From the NCBI GenBank assembly GCA_945877125.1, contig CAMCQT010000041.1, positions 1 through 34,843 on the forward strand: 34,843 nucleotides of DNA. Reading direction: 5' to 3'. Positions 15,474-23,123 of this stretch are shown piece after piece. The first letter of the stretch is position 1, and each line of letters begins with the position of its first letter. The translations under genes were made by a program, and so were the position numbers. The notes below the pieces were generated by a model. That model was given only the letters and a program-made list of their open reading frames with translations. It made no database searches and was not told the origin of the DNA. The stretch is from Candidatus Brevifilum fermentans (lineage in GTDB: Bacteria > Chloroflexota > Anaerolineae > Anaerolineales > Villigracilaceae).

Positions 15474-15558
15474 ATGTCATTGCGAGGCGATGCGCTTCCG
15501 CCGAAGCAATCTCCTACACAACTGGGGATTGCTTCGCAAAGTGCGCTCGCAATGACAT
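15474..15558. repeat. CATTGCGAGG-type inverted repeat in the metG 5' region
   Basis: The outer arms ATGTCATTGCGAG and CTCGCAATGACAT are exact reverse complements, and inner arms GAAGCAATCTCC/GGGGATTGCTTC pair around a short loop. A related, longer copy lies at 28841-28984. It sits between the attenuator terminator and the metG Shine-Dalgarno (CGGAG, about 15565). This type of mobile-looking hairpin is, from memory, frequent in environmental bacterial genomes. Confidence 0.75.
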
Positions 15559-15576
15559 ATCAAACGGAGTAACCTT

Positions 15577-17373
15577 ATGCCCGAAAATATCCTAATTGCA
15601 GTTGCCTGGCCGTATGCCAATGCTGAAATTCATGTCGGAAACCTGACAGGTTCTCACTTGCCCGGCGATATTGCCGCACGTTATCACCGCCTGAAGGGGA
15701 ACAAGGTGCTGATGATCACCGGCACCGACTCACACGGCACACCCGTCACCATGAGCGCGGATAAACTCGGCAAGCCGGTCGAGGAAGTGTACAAGTCATA
15801 TCACGAGGGCTTCATCGAGTTATTCAAGCAGATCGGCATCTCGTATGACCTGTACACCACCACCCACAGCGAGAACCATTTCAAGGTTTCACAGACCATC
15901 TTCCTCGCGCTGCAAAAGAACGGATTCCTTTTCAAGAAGACGGAGCCGCAATGGTTTTCGCCCGGACTAAGTCGCTTCCTGCCTGACCGCTACATCGAAG
16001 GGACTTGCTACATCTGCGGCACCGATGGCGCGCGCTCGGATCAATGCGATGCCTGCGGAAATGTGCTCGACCCCACCAAACTTATCAACCCGAAATCAAA
16101 GGTCGAAGGCGATACGTCTTCGCCGGAACTGCGCGACACCGAACATTATTTCATTGACCTCTCGAAGCTCGAACCCGATGTCATCAAATATCTCAAGGAC
16201 CGCGCAAGCTACATGCGCGACACCGTGCTGGGCGAGTCGCTGAGAAAGGTCGAAGCCGAGGGACTCAAGCCGCGCGCGATCACCCGTGACCTTGATTGGG
16301 GAATTCCCCTGCCCGCCAGTGAAACAGGTTGGGAGACGAAAAAACTTTACGTGTGGTTTGAAGCCGTTATCGGGTATCTCTCTGCTCCCATTGAGTGGAG
16401 TCAGGTATCGGGTAATAAAGATGCGTGGCGCGATTGGTGGACAAATCCCAAAGCGAAGCAATATCATTTTATTGGCAAGGACAACATCTTCTTCCACACA
16501 TCGCTCTGGCCCGCTGAGTTGATGGGCGTTGGAAGCGCGTTCATGGAAATTTTCACCGGCGAAGAAGTCCCGCTGATTTTGCCATACGATGTGCCCGCCA
16601 ATCAATTCATGAATCTCGAAGGCAAGAAGATCAGCGGCTCGCGCAACTGGGCAGTCTGGGGACGTGATGCCCTGACCCGTTTTGACCCTGATGCGCTGCG
16701 CTATTACCTGACCGTCAATATGCCCGAGAGCAAAGACAGCGATTGGGATTGGAAGGAATTCGTGGCGCGCAACAACAACGAACTGGTGGCGACCTGGGGC
16801 AACCTTGCGAACCGCGTGCTGGCGTTCTGTTATAAGAATTGGGATGGGCAGGTGCCCGATGTGGATTTGTCCACGCTGCGCCCCACCGACCTTGAGCTGC
16901 TGGCCACCATCGAAAATGGATTCAACGCTGTGGGTGCGGAACTCGAAGCCGTGCGCCTGCGTTCTGCCTTGGGTGAAGCGATGAAACTCGCCACGGTGGT
17001 CAATCAATATCTCGACGTCAATGCGCCGTGGTCTGCCATCAAAGTGGACAAAGACGGCGCGTCGAAAACGGTTTACACCGCGCTCAAAGCCATTGACTCG
17101 CTCAAGGTGATGTTCGCCCCGTTCCTGCCGTTCACCTGCGAAAAACTGCACGGCTTCTTCAACTACGAAACTCCGCTCTTCGGCGAGCAATACACCGAGA
17201 CGGTCAAAGACTCACTCGGCGAGCATACGGTTTTGAGATACAAGCCCGTTGAAGGATTGCAATGGAAACCCAGCGAGTTACAACCTGGGAAGAAGTTGAA
17301 TCAGCCGGGTCCGCTGTTTAAGAAGTTAGAAGAAAGCGTAGCGGAAGAAGAACGTGCGAGATTAGGAAAGTAA
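15577..17373 (+). CDS. metG: methionyl-tRNA synthetase
   Basis: A class I aminoacyl-tRNA synthetase, 598 aa. Visible features are the HIGH-type motif HVGN (19-22), TGTDSHGTP, a four-cysteine zinc knuckle (CYICGTDGARSDQCDACG, about 147-164), the WFEA segment and the KMSKS equivalent KISGSRNW near residue 350, where the second lysine is replaced by glycine. The anticodon-binding domain (NNELVATWGNLANRVL) follows. No C-terminal tRNA-binding (EMAP-like) domain is present, and the protein ends in a short charged tail. A CGGAG Shine-Dalgarno supports ATG 15577. Expression is probably controlled by the Met-rich leader and terminator at 15308-15461. No T-box motif is seen. Confidence 0.95.
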   Translation: MPENILIAVAWPYANAEIHVGNLTGSHLPGDIAARYHRLKGNKVLMITGTDSHGTPVTMSADKLGKPVEEVYKSYHEGFIELFKQIGISYDLYTTTHSENHFKVSQTIFLALQKNGFLFKKTEPQWFSPGLSRFLPDRYIEGTCYICGTDGARSDQCDACGNVLDPTKLINPKSKVEGDTSSPELRDTEHYFIDLSKLEPDVIKYLKDRASYMRDTVLGESLRKVEAEGLKPRAITRDLDWGIPLPASETGWETKKLYVWFEAVIGYLSAPIEWSQVSGNKDAWRDWWTNPKAKQYHFIGKDNIFFHTSLWPAELMGVGSAFMEIFTGEEVPLILPYDVPANQFMNLEGKKISGSRNWAVWGRDALTRFDPDALRYYLTVNMPESKDSDWDWKEFVARNNNELVATWGNLANRVLAFCYKNWDGQVPDVDLSTLRPTDLELLATIENGFNAVGAELEAVRLRSALGEAMKLATVVNQYLDVNAPWSAIKVDKDGASKTVYTALKAIDSLKVMFAPFLPFTCEKLHGFFNYETPLFGEQYTETVKDSLGEHTVLRYKPVEGLQWKPSELQPGKKLNQPGPLFKKLEESVAEEERARLGK

Positions 17374-17379
17374 ACATAA

Positions 17380-17408
17380 AAATCGGATGTCATCTTGACA
17401 TCCGATTT
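17380..17408 (+). terminator. terminator after metG
   Basis: A perfect 13-bp stem (17380-17392 with 17396-17408) with a TCT loop, followed by CTCTTTA, 6 bp after the metG stop. Confidence 0.75.
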
Positions 17409-17471
17409 CTCTTTACTTGTCTTGCGAAGAATGACAAAGGAAGACGCGGAATTTACGCATGGGAAAGAATG

Positions 17472-17500
17472 AAAAAAAATCCCCGCTTATCTGCGGGGAT
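17472..17500 (-). terminator. terminator of the DUF4258/DUF2283 pair
   Basis: ATCCCCGC/GCGGGGAT stem with a 6-nt loop (17479-17500). On the minus strand it is followed by eight T, and it lies 7 bp after the DUF2283 stop. Confidence 0.85.
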
Positions 17501-17507
17501 ATAAATG

Positions 17508-17708
17508 TTACACGGTCTCTAATTGGACGATTTTCAGCATGTCAGGCTTGACCCGCGTGCTAAGAGCGAGGATTTCAATACCGACCACGCAATTATTTTT
17601 GTCAAAATCCAAGATGACGCCAGGCTGAACTTCTTCGGATTCAACAATTTCGCTATCATCAAGACGTAAGTAAAGAGCGTCATTTTCCTTATCAACTTTT
17701 AGTTTCAT
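17508..17708 (-). CDS. DUF2283 family small protein
   Basis: A 66-aa acidic protein with the DUF2283 layout: MKLKVDKENDALYLRLDD, an ESEEVQPGVILDFD strand pair and VGIEILALS. DUF2283 proteins are often encoded right after DUF4258 proteins, as here, where the start ATG overlaps the DUF4258 stop (ATGA). The pairing and translational coupling resemble toxin-antitoxin modules, with DUF2283 in the antitoxin position, but activity is unproven. Its own strong terminator follows. Confidence 0.8.
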   Translation of the reverse strand: MKLKVDKENDALYLRLDDSEIVESEEVQPGVILDFDKNNCVVGIEILALSTRVKPDMLKIVQLETV

Positions 17709-17953
17709 TTCTTGCTCCTTAATCTTCGGTCAAAAAACAATGTGACAATCCGTTTTGGAGAAATGGCGGGGTTTACAACAACATGTAAAACATGGTTTTC
17801 TTTTTCTGCAATTACTTTTGAGAAATGTAAATTACCATCTTCGCCAGTGAATATATTTTCTGAGTCATTCAAAGCGCGCCAAACCCAATCTTCTGAAATA
17901 TTGCGTTCTTTCATCATATCTGTAGCATGTTTTGAGAAGATGTATTTAATCAT
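17705..17953 (-). CDS. DUF4258 family small protein (putative toxin-like partner)
   Basis: An 82-aa basic protein with the DUF4258 pattern: FSKHATDMMKERNISEDWVWRAL, ..HFSKVIAEKENHVLHVVVN and a final ..IVTLFFDRRLR strand. The fold is thought to resemble RelE/BrnT-like RNases, so an RNA-targeting toxin is a reasonable guess. The extended -10 TGCTAAAAT at 17963-17968 lies 9 nt before the ATG, and no Shine-Dalgarno is visible, so the mRNA may be almost leaderless. It overlaps DUF2283 by 4 bp. Confidence 0.8.
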   Translation of the reverse strand: MIKYIFSKHATDMMKERNISEDWVWRALNDSENIFTGEDGNLHFSKVIAEKENHVLHVVVNPAISPKRIVTLFFDRRLRSKK

Positions 17954-17962
17954 GGCAAAGTT

Positions 17963-17970
17963 ATTTTAGC
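17963..17970 (-). promoter_or_regulatory. extended -10 promoter of the DUF4258/DUF2283 pair
   Basis: TGCTAAAAT on the minus strand, with 9 nt to the ATG at 17953. It overlaps the stop codon of the small ORF at 17966-18061. Confidence 0.45.
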
Positions 17971-18061
17971 ACAGAACATAGGAGGAGTTTTTCTTCACCA
18001 GCCACGGATCAATCCAGCCATCGGCGTTGAGTCGCGGGTAGAGTTTGCGGGTTTCGGTCAT
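17966..18061 (-). pseudogene. short ORF (31 aa), possible C-terminal gene remnant
   Basis: The frame MTETRKLYPRLNADGWIDPW... is compositionally protein-like and continues upstream of its ATG for 12 more codons (..HVTHSGETL) before a stop. This looks like the surviving C-terminus of a larger gene rather than an intact small gene. I cannot name the parent family. It lies between the DUF4258/DUF2283 pair and the DUF4910 gene, all on the minus strand. Insertion of the pair may have accompanied the loss. Confidence 0.3.
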
Positions 18062-18163
18062 GAGGGTTTCCCCCGAGTGTGTGACATGCTCAAATTACAC
18101 GGCAGAAGTGGTCGAAGAGAGTGCGTCGCACTTAATTGGATTCTGCCTACCCGAAGACTCTGC

Positions 18164-19495
18164 TCATTCCTCATCCGCTTCGGAGGGAATCGGCAGCGCT
18201 TTGACAAATCCCTTGATGCGGAATTTCTCCACGTATTCACGTACCACCCAATAATCCAAACCAACCTGTTCGGCAATATCGAAGATGCTGTGCTTGCCTT
18301 CAAATTTATTCATGATCTTTTCGATGGCACGGTTCAGATCCCAGTTTTCGCGCCAATCCACCCAGAGACCGTAGCCGCTGAGGAAAACCGGTCCGCGAAA
18401 GGTGCGCCGTGGAATATAATTGCTGGCATAAATGCGGACAACTTCCTCGGCTACGTCCACGGCGTTGAGAAGCATATCCTCATGGATGACGTCGAGGTTG
18501 TCGTCGCTGGTGTGATATTCAGGATACGGAAAGCGGCTGAGTGAAATGCACGGCACGTTGACTCCAGGTCCGTTGATGATACGTTCGTCGTTGGGCGCCA
18601 CCTGCGCAAACTCGCCCTCGCGAAATTCCTTGTTCTGCTTGGAAATCACATGGCGGGCAATGCGATCCAACAAATGATTATCCTGCCGCGTGCGTTGCAA
18701 AGCCAGTGTGCTTTGATTGCCTGTGGAATCGAGAAACATTCCGCCGCGCAAATTTGGAATGAGACTTTCGTTGTTGGCAAGATAGGCAACCGTGCCAATC
18801 GTCTCAGGTCCGAACCAGAAGCGGACGCTCATCGAGCCAGCAGGCAGCGGATTCTCAGCCAGTCGCCGCGCCAGTTCAATTTCGCAGACTACGCCAGAGC
18901 CGTTGTCGTTGGCTTGGGCGGGGTGACAGGTATGGGATTGGATGATGAATTCGCCCGCTGCGGGGTTTGCTCCGCCCGCAGGGTGAACCACGCCCACGCC
19001 GATGCGGAATCCATTTTCAGGGTCGGTGGTAAATTCAGAGCGGATGACGGCGTGATATTTCTTGTCACGGGGCAATTGATCGAATGTATTTTTTGAAAGA
19101 CAAAATCCCCAACTGCGTTCGTAATATTTGAATTCCCACGGAATTGCATTCGGGCGTTTTTCGTTGTAACGCAAATAGGGCGCAAGTTCATCCCAAGTCA
19201 GAATTTTATCGATCGGCAGGGAATATGAAATGATATGCAGTGGATTGTTTTTGAAATCCACAACCCGCTTGCCGTCTTCGGTTTCGAGATAGGCTTCATG
19301 CACGACATAACGCTCAGGAACTTTCCAGGTCCACACTTGAGTCAGCGGGGCATAATTTTCGGTGGCGTAATTTGCGGAGTTGGGCATGTGAGAGCCGATG
19401 ATGGCGAGAGTTTTATCCATGTCATCGGAGGCGAGCGTGCGGTTGAGATTTAGAAATTCAGCGAGAACAGATTTTAGGGAGGAGTAGGGTTTCAT
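18164..19495 (-). CDS. DUF4910 aminopeptidase-like zinc protein with C-terminal winged helix
   Basis: The 443-aa product matches DUF4910/DUF2172 aminopeptidase-like proteins. An N-terminal region (VWTWKVPERYVVHEAYLE, PYLRYNEKRPNAIPW) is followed by an M28-peptidase-like core with metal-site segments SHTCHPAQANDNGSG (His, Asp) and PYPEYHTSDDN (His), and FGPETIGTVAYL carrying a Glu. A small helical domain after about residue 370 (NKFEGKHSIFDIAEQVGLDYWVVREYVEKF) looks like a winged helix. Peptidase activity is predicted; the substrate is unknown. It is co-oriented with livM but separated by 200 bp containing repeats, so it may be transcribed separately. Confidence 0.8.
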   Translation of the reverse strand: MKPYSSLKSVLAEFLNLNRTLASDDMDKTLAIIGSHMPNSANYATENYAPLTQVWTWKVPERYVVHEAYLETEDGKRVVDFKNNPLHIISYSLPIDKILTWDELAPYLRYNEKRPNAIPWEFKYYERSWGFCLSKNTFDQLPRDKKYHAVIRSEFTTDPENGFRIGVGVVHPAGGANPAAGEFIIQSHTCHPAQANDNGSGVVCEIELARRLAENPLPAGSMSVRFWFGPETIGTVAYLANNESLIPNLRGGMFLDSTGNQSTLALQRTRQDNHLLDRIARHVISKQNKEFREGEFAQVAPNDERIINGPGVNVPCISLSRFPYPEYHTSDDNLDVIHEDMLLNAVDVAEEVVRIYASNYIPRRTFRGPVFLSGYGLWVDWRENWDLNRAIEKIMNKFEGKHSIFDIAEQVGLDYWVVREYVEKFRIKGFVKALPIPSEADEE

Positions 19496-19523
19496 GATTC
19501 ACCAGAGCTAATTGAGATTTGAT

Positions 19524-19680
19524 TAAAAATAATCCACAGATTATACAGATTTCACAGATTTTTTGTCTGCGAACCTGTAAAGCCTGCGGATAAATTATTT
19601 TTGGATTTTACCTTACCACTGAGGCGCGGAGTTTTTCTTGTTTTTTTCTCAGTGACTTCGTGACTCAGTGGTTAAGTCTT
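19524..19680. repeat. two short-period repeat families between livM and the DUF4910 gene
   Basis: At 19528-19560 period-9 units (ATCCACAG, ATTATACAG, ATTTCACAG) occur. At about 19612-19677 arms CTTACCACTGAG and CTCAGTGGTTAAG form an inverted repeat enclosing a T-rich stretch. No ORF is supported in 19496-19695. Confidence 0.6.
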
Positions 19681-19695
19681 TTCGCTTCTGAAAAA

Positions 19696-20751
19696 CTAGC
19701 CGAATAACTTTTGCAAACGTTGCAAACCTTCTTTGATTTGCAAGGATTTCATTTTCCAGGTGCCGACAATGCCAAATGGAATGAACAACACAAAAAGCAC
19801 GTAGACCGCGCCGCTGATAAAACTTGCGCTTTCACCAATGTAACGGCGCAAACCGAAATCAAGCAGGCGATAGACCACAGCCCCAACCAATGCGCCGCTC
19901 AACGTCCCCACGCCGCCGATGAGGATGATGAGCAGGGCTGTGACGGTAAATCCCATGTTGGCGATATTCGGGCTGACGATGGGTTGATAAAGCGTGTGCA
20001 TGAAACCAGCCAGCGCGGCGGTTAGTGACGAAAGCGTGAGCGCGGCGAGTTTGAAGTAGAAAGTGTTGTAACCCAACATGCGCGCGCGTCCTTCGTTCTC
20101 GCGGATGGCAACACAGACCCGTCCTGTGGGCGAATCGACAAAGCGTTTGTAAAGCAGGTAGACCAAAATTAATATCGTCAGGGCTATGAAATAAAAGCGA
20201 AGTCTCTCGTTGGCGGGGCTGATGAATGCCGGCACGATCACGCCTTGCAAGCCAACATCCGCGCCTGTGTAGGGTCCCATTTCACTGGACATGACTACGA
20301 TGTGAAAGACCGAGCCAAGCCCAAGTGTGACCAATGCAAATGTGATGCCTTTGACACGCGGCAGGACCAGCCCAAACAAAATGGCTTGCACAATGGCGGC
20401 GATAAAAACCAATCCAAGTGTGGCGGGTAGAGATAAGCCGAAGGTCTTGATCGAAATACCCGTTAGATATGCGCCGACGCCGAAGAACATGGAATGTCCA
20501 AAAGACAACATGCCTGTGATGCCGAAGATCAGGTCAAAACTTAAGGCGTAAAGCGCGAGGATGAAAATTTCGATCGCGAGTCCCTGCGCAAATTTTGAGT
20601 TGCCGCTTTCGTTGGCGAAAACCATCATGGGAGATTCGCCGTCCATCAAACCGACGATGAAGGGCAACAGGATCAGCGCGAGCAATGTCAACAGCGCCGC
20701 GCGGTTGGTGGAAAAGAATGCTGACAAGCGGGAGTTGGTTTGTTGGGTCAT
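19696..20751 (-). CDS. livM: branched-chain amino acid ABC transporter permease LivM
   Basis: A 351-aa polytopic permease of the LivM type, with the segment LSFDLIFGITGMLSFGHSMFFGVGAYLTG (about 76-104) and the coupling region RENEGRARMLGYNTFYFKLAAL, followed by GGVGTLSGALVGAVVYRLL. It pairs with LivH to form the channel of a HAAT-type importer. It starts 3 bp after the livH stop with AAGGA overlapping the livH end, so translation is coupled. Substrates of this family include Leu/Ile/Val but also urea, amides and aromatic acids. Confidence 0.92.
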   Translation of the reverse strand: MTQQTNSRLSAFFSTNRAALLTLLALILLPFIVGLMDGESPMMVFANESGNSKFAQGLAIEIFILALYALSFDLIFGITGMLSFGHSMFFGVGAYLTGISIKTFGLSLPATLGLVFIAAIVQAILFGLVLPRVKGITFALVTLGLGSVFHIVVMSSEMGPYTGADVGLQGVIVPAFISPANERLRFYFIALTILILVYLLYKRFVDSPTGRVCVAIRENEGRARMLGYNTFYFKLAALTLSSLTAALAGFMHTLYQPIVSPNIANMGFTVTALLIILIGGVGTLSGALVGAVVYRLLDFGLRRYIGESASFISGAVYVLFVLFIPFGIVGTWKMKSLQIKEGLQRLQKLFG

Positions 20752-20754
20752 GGA

Positions 20755-22302
20755 CTATTCCTTTTTGCCGAGCAAGCCATTCGGGAGAATGAGCAAAATG
20801 ATCACCATTAACAAAACTGTGGAGGCGGGCACCAGCGGCGGCGTGGGTTTGAAAATAATATCGGTGAACGGAATGGCGATGCCGATCTGCCCATATTTGA
20901 TGATGAACTGTTGAATGAGTCCGACCAGCACCGAGCCAAGCGCCGCGCCCGGATAATTGGTCAAGCCGCCGATGGCGAGCGCGATCAGCGCGTTGAGGAA
21001 GAGACTCTCGCCCATTGCGTTGGAAAGTCCCATGGAAGGCGCGGCGAGAATGCCACCGAGGGCGGCGAGTCCTACGCCGAGGGCGAAGACCATGGTGAAG
21101 ACGCGGCGCACGTTGATGCCCAGCGCTTCGACCATTTCACGATCCTGCACGCCCGCGCGGATGACCATGCCGAGCCGCGTGCGTTGCAGCAGCATCCAAA
21201 TTGAGATCAAGACAATCACGCCCACAATCGGAATAAATATTTCGTTGTAGACCCGTACGCGTCCGTCGAGCAATAAAATTGTGGAACAATTGTTTGCCCA
21301 CCAATCTGCAAAATTCGTGGCAGGGCAAACTCCGCCCGTGCCGCTGAAGAAGGCTGGCTTTGGCATGACGAATTCGGGGCGTCCCCAAATAGCGCGCACA
21401 ATTTCAATGCCGATGGCGCTCATGCCGAGCGTGAGCATGAGTTGATAGATCGGGCGGATGTACAGCGGACGAATGAGCGTGGATTCGATCAACGCGCCCA
21501 GACCCGCGCCGCTTAATGTGGCGACCAAAACGGCAATGACAAAAAGCCAGTTCGAGCTAAGACCGGTCAGGACTGCGGTGAGTGCATCGTTGAAGATAAA
21601 TGTCAGCAGGGCAACCATCAGCAGAATTGCAAAGCTGATAAATTTTTTCCAGTTTAATTTGAGCTCTTGTTGATTTGTGTTGTTGAACAGCGAAAGTCCA
21701 AACGCGCCGCTGATGCTGGCGAACAGCAGCCCGATCAGCGCGAGAGGGGCGGAGATTTCTGTGAAAGCGGCAGGAAGCACGGGCAGGCGCGTGCCTGAAT
21801 CTGCCATGAATGAAAAGGTGACGGGGCTTTGTCCGTAGTTTCCAACGTTCCAGATGGCGATTGGATAACGGGGCAGGATCAAGCCGAAGATGAGGATGGA
21901 AGTGAAGACAAATGCCCAGGGGAGAATCCGCTTCAGGCTTAAGCCGAACCTGATTCGGGTGGCGAGGAGCGGGTACACATCCCCAAGAGCGAAGCCGCTT
22001 AACATCAGCGCGAGCGGAGTTAGTAAATCGACGAACGTATCGGGGCGGACGAAAACCGTCCAGCCGATGTAGGCGCCGATCATGAAGAGCGTGCCGTGCG
22101 CGAGGTTGAGCACGTCGAGCAGACCGAAGATGAGCGAGAAGCCGGAGGCGACGAGGAAGGTGAGCGAGCCGACGGAGAGACCGCGCAGGAGTGTGATGAC
22201 GAAATCTTTCTTTTCCATGCCTTGCGCGGCGGCGACGAAAAGCGCGAGGATGGCGGCGAGTGTAATGAGGAGCACGGTGTTTTTGCGGAGAAATGTGTTC
22301 AT
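20755..22302 (-). CDS. livH: branched-chain amino acid ABC transporter permease LivH, enlarged
   Basis: LivH-type permease: N-terminal LLRGLSVGSLTFLVASGFSLIFGLLDVLNLAHGTLFMIGAY is classical, and the C-terminal half shows RAGVQDREMVEALGINVRRVFT and GGLTNYPGAALGSVLVGL. At 515 aa it is about 200 residues longer than the usual ~300. Extra sequence lies at about residues 90-260 with several additional hydrophobic helices, and a second insertion at about 335-365 contains two cysteines (GGVCPATN... NNCST) likely outside the membrane. The frame is uninterrupted, so this is an architecture difference, not a fusion error. Its start lies 1 bp from the livF stop. Confidence 0.9.
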   Translation of the reverse strand: MNTFLRKNTVLLITLAAILALFVAAAQGMEKKDFVITLLRGLSVGSLTFLVASGFSLIFGLLDVLNLAHGTLFMIGAYIGWTVFVRPDTFVDLLTPLALMLSGFALGDVYPLLATRIRFGLSLKRILPWAFVFTSILIFGLILPRYPIAIWNVGNYGQSPVTFSFMADSGTRLPVLPAAFTEISAPLALIGLLFASISGAFGLSLFNNTNQQELKLNWKKFISFAILLMVALLTFIFNDALTAVLTGLSSNWLFVIAVLVATLSGAGLGALIESTLIRPLYIRPIYQLMLTLGMSAIGIEIVRAIWGRPEFVMPKPAFFSGTGGVCPATNFADWWANNCSTILLLDGRVRVYNEIFIPIVGVIVLISIWMLLQRTRLGMVIRAGVQDREMVEALGINVRRVFTMVFALGVGLAALGGILAAPSMGLSNAMGESLFLNALIALAIGGLTNYPGAALGSVLVGLIQQFIIKYGQIGIAIPFTDIIFKPTPPLVPASTVLLMVIILLILPNGLLGKKE

Positions 22303-22303
22303 G

Positions 22304-23008
22304 TTATGCGGCTCCCAAATAACGATGAATGGCGGCTTTGTCGTTGACGAGGTCTTTCATGCTACCCGCCTGCACGGAGCGCCCTTCTTCGATGATGACA
22401 TAATATTCAGCGAGTTGACTTGCGACCAGAAAATTTTGTTCAACAAGGACAATGGTGGAATCTTTGGAAAGCAATCGAATGGCTTTCATCATGTGTTCGA
22501 TGATGACCGGCGCAAGACCTTCGCTGGGTTCATCGATCAACAGCAAATGATTCTCAGGGACGAGGGCGCGGGCGATGGCAAGCATTTGTTGTTGTCCGCC
22601 AGAGAGCGCGGTGCCAGATAATGTCATCAGGCGTTTGAGGTCGGGGAAGAGGTCGAAGATAAATTCTTTTTTGCGGAGGTAGTCACCTTTGACTCGCTCG
22701 GCGATCTTGAGGTTTTCCTCCACGGTCAGGTCGCGGAAGATGGCGCGGTGCTCGGGGACAAAGCCGATACCTTTTGCGGCGATGTCGAAGGAGCGCGTGC
22801 CCTGTACTTCTTTTCCTTCATAAATCACTTTGCCTTCTCGCGGCGGAGTTAAGCCAATGATGGATTTAAGCGTGGTGGTTTTACCCGCGCCATTGCGCCC
22901 CAACAAAGCTGTGATGGAGCCTTTCGGCACGCGCACGTTCACGCCCTGCAAAATGTGATATTGACCGATGAAGGTGTGGATGTTTTGTACGTCGAGGATG
23001 GTTTCCAT
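22304..23008 (-). CDS. livF: branched-chain amino acid ABC transporter ATP-binding protein LivF
   Basis: A 234-aa ABC ATPase with Walker A GRNGAGKTT (about 36-44), signature LSGGQQQMLAIARAL (about 137), Walker B LLLIDEPSEGLAP and an H-loop region typical of LivF. It powers uptake together with LivG. A GAGGT Shine-Dalgarno lies 3 nt before the ATG; immediately upstream is a long 7-bp-period repeat array. Confidence 0.95.
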   Translation of the reverse strand: METILDVQNIHTFIGQYHILQGVNVRVPKGSITALLGRNGAGKTTTLKSIIGLTPPREGKVIYEGKEVQGTRSFDIAAKGIGFVPEHRAIFRDLTVEENLKIAERVKGDYLRKKEFIFDLFPDLKRLMTLSGTALSGGQQQMLAIARALVPENHLLLIDEPSEGLAPVIIEHMMKAIRLLSKDSTIVLVEQNFLVASQLAEYYVIIEEGRSVQAGSMKDLVNDKAAIHRYLGAA

Positions 23009-23021
23009 GAGACCTCAAGAG

Positions 23022-23120
23022 CAGTGGATAGTGGGTAGTGAGTAGTGGATAGTGGATAGTGGATAGTGGATAGTGTGTAGTGGTTATTACTGTCCACCGT
23101 CCACCATCCACTACCCACTG
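23022..23120. repeat. TAGTGGR heptad array with inverted arm (between livG and livF)
   Basis: On the plus strand about nine consecutive TAGTGGA/TAGTGGG-type 7-mers (23022-23083) are followed by an inverted arm (CCACCATCCACTACCCACTG, about 23101-23120). The transcript could fold into a long hairpin. This is the longest copy of the family in the window. Confidence 0.9.
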
Positions 23121-23123
23121 TTT

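Noticed and set aside
15266-15576. T-box riboswitch upstream of metG
   Set aside because: No T-box consensus (TGGNACCGCG-like) or specifier-loop arrangement is seen; a Met-rich ORF and simple terminator explain the region better.
16096-17190. Long open frame on the minus strand opposite metG (364 codons)
   Set aside because: It is the antisense shadow of a gene with clear synthetase motifs; its translation shows no recognisable domain.
23022-23120. CRISPR-like array
   Set aside because: Units are 7 bp with no spacers and vary in sequence; no cas gene is present.
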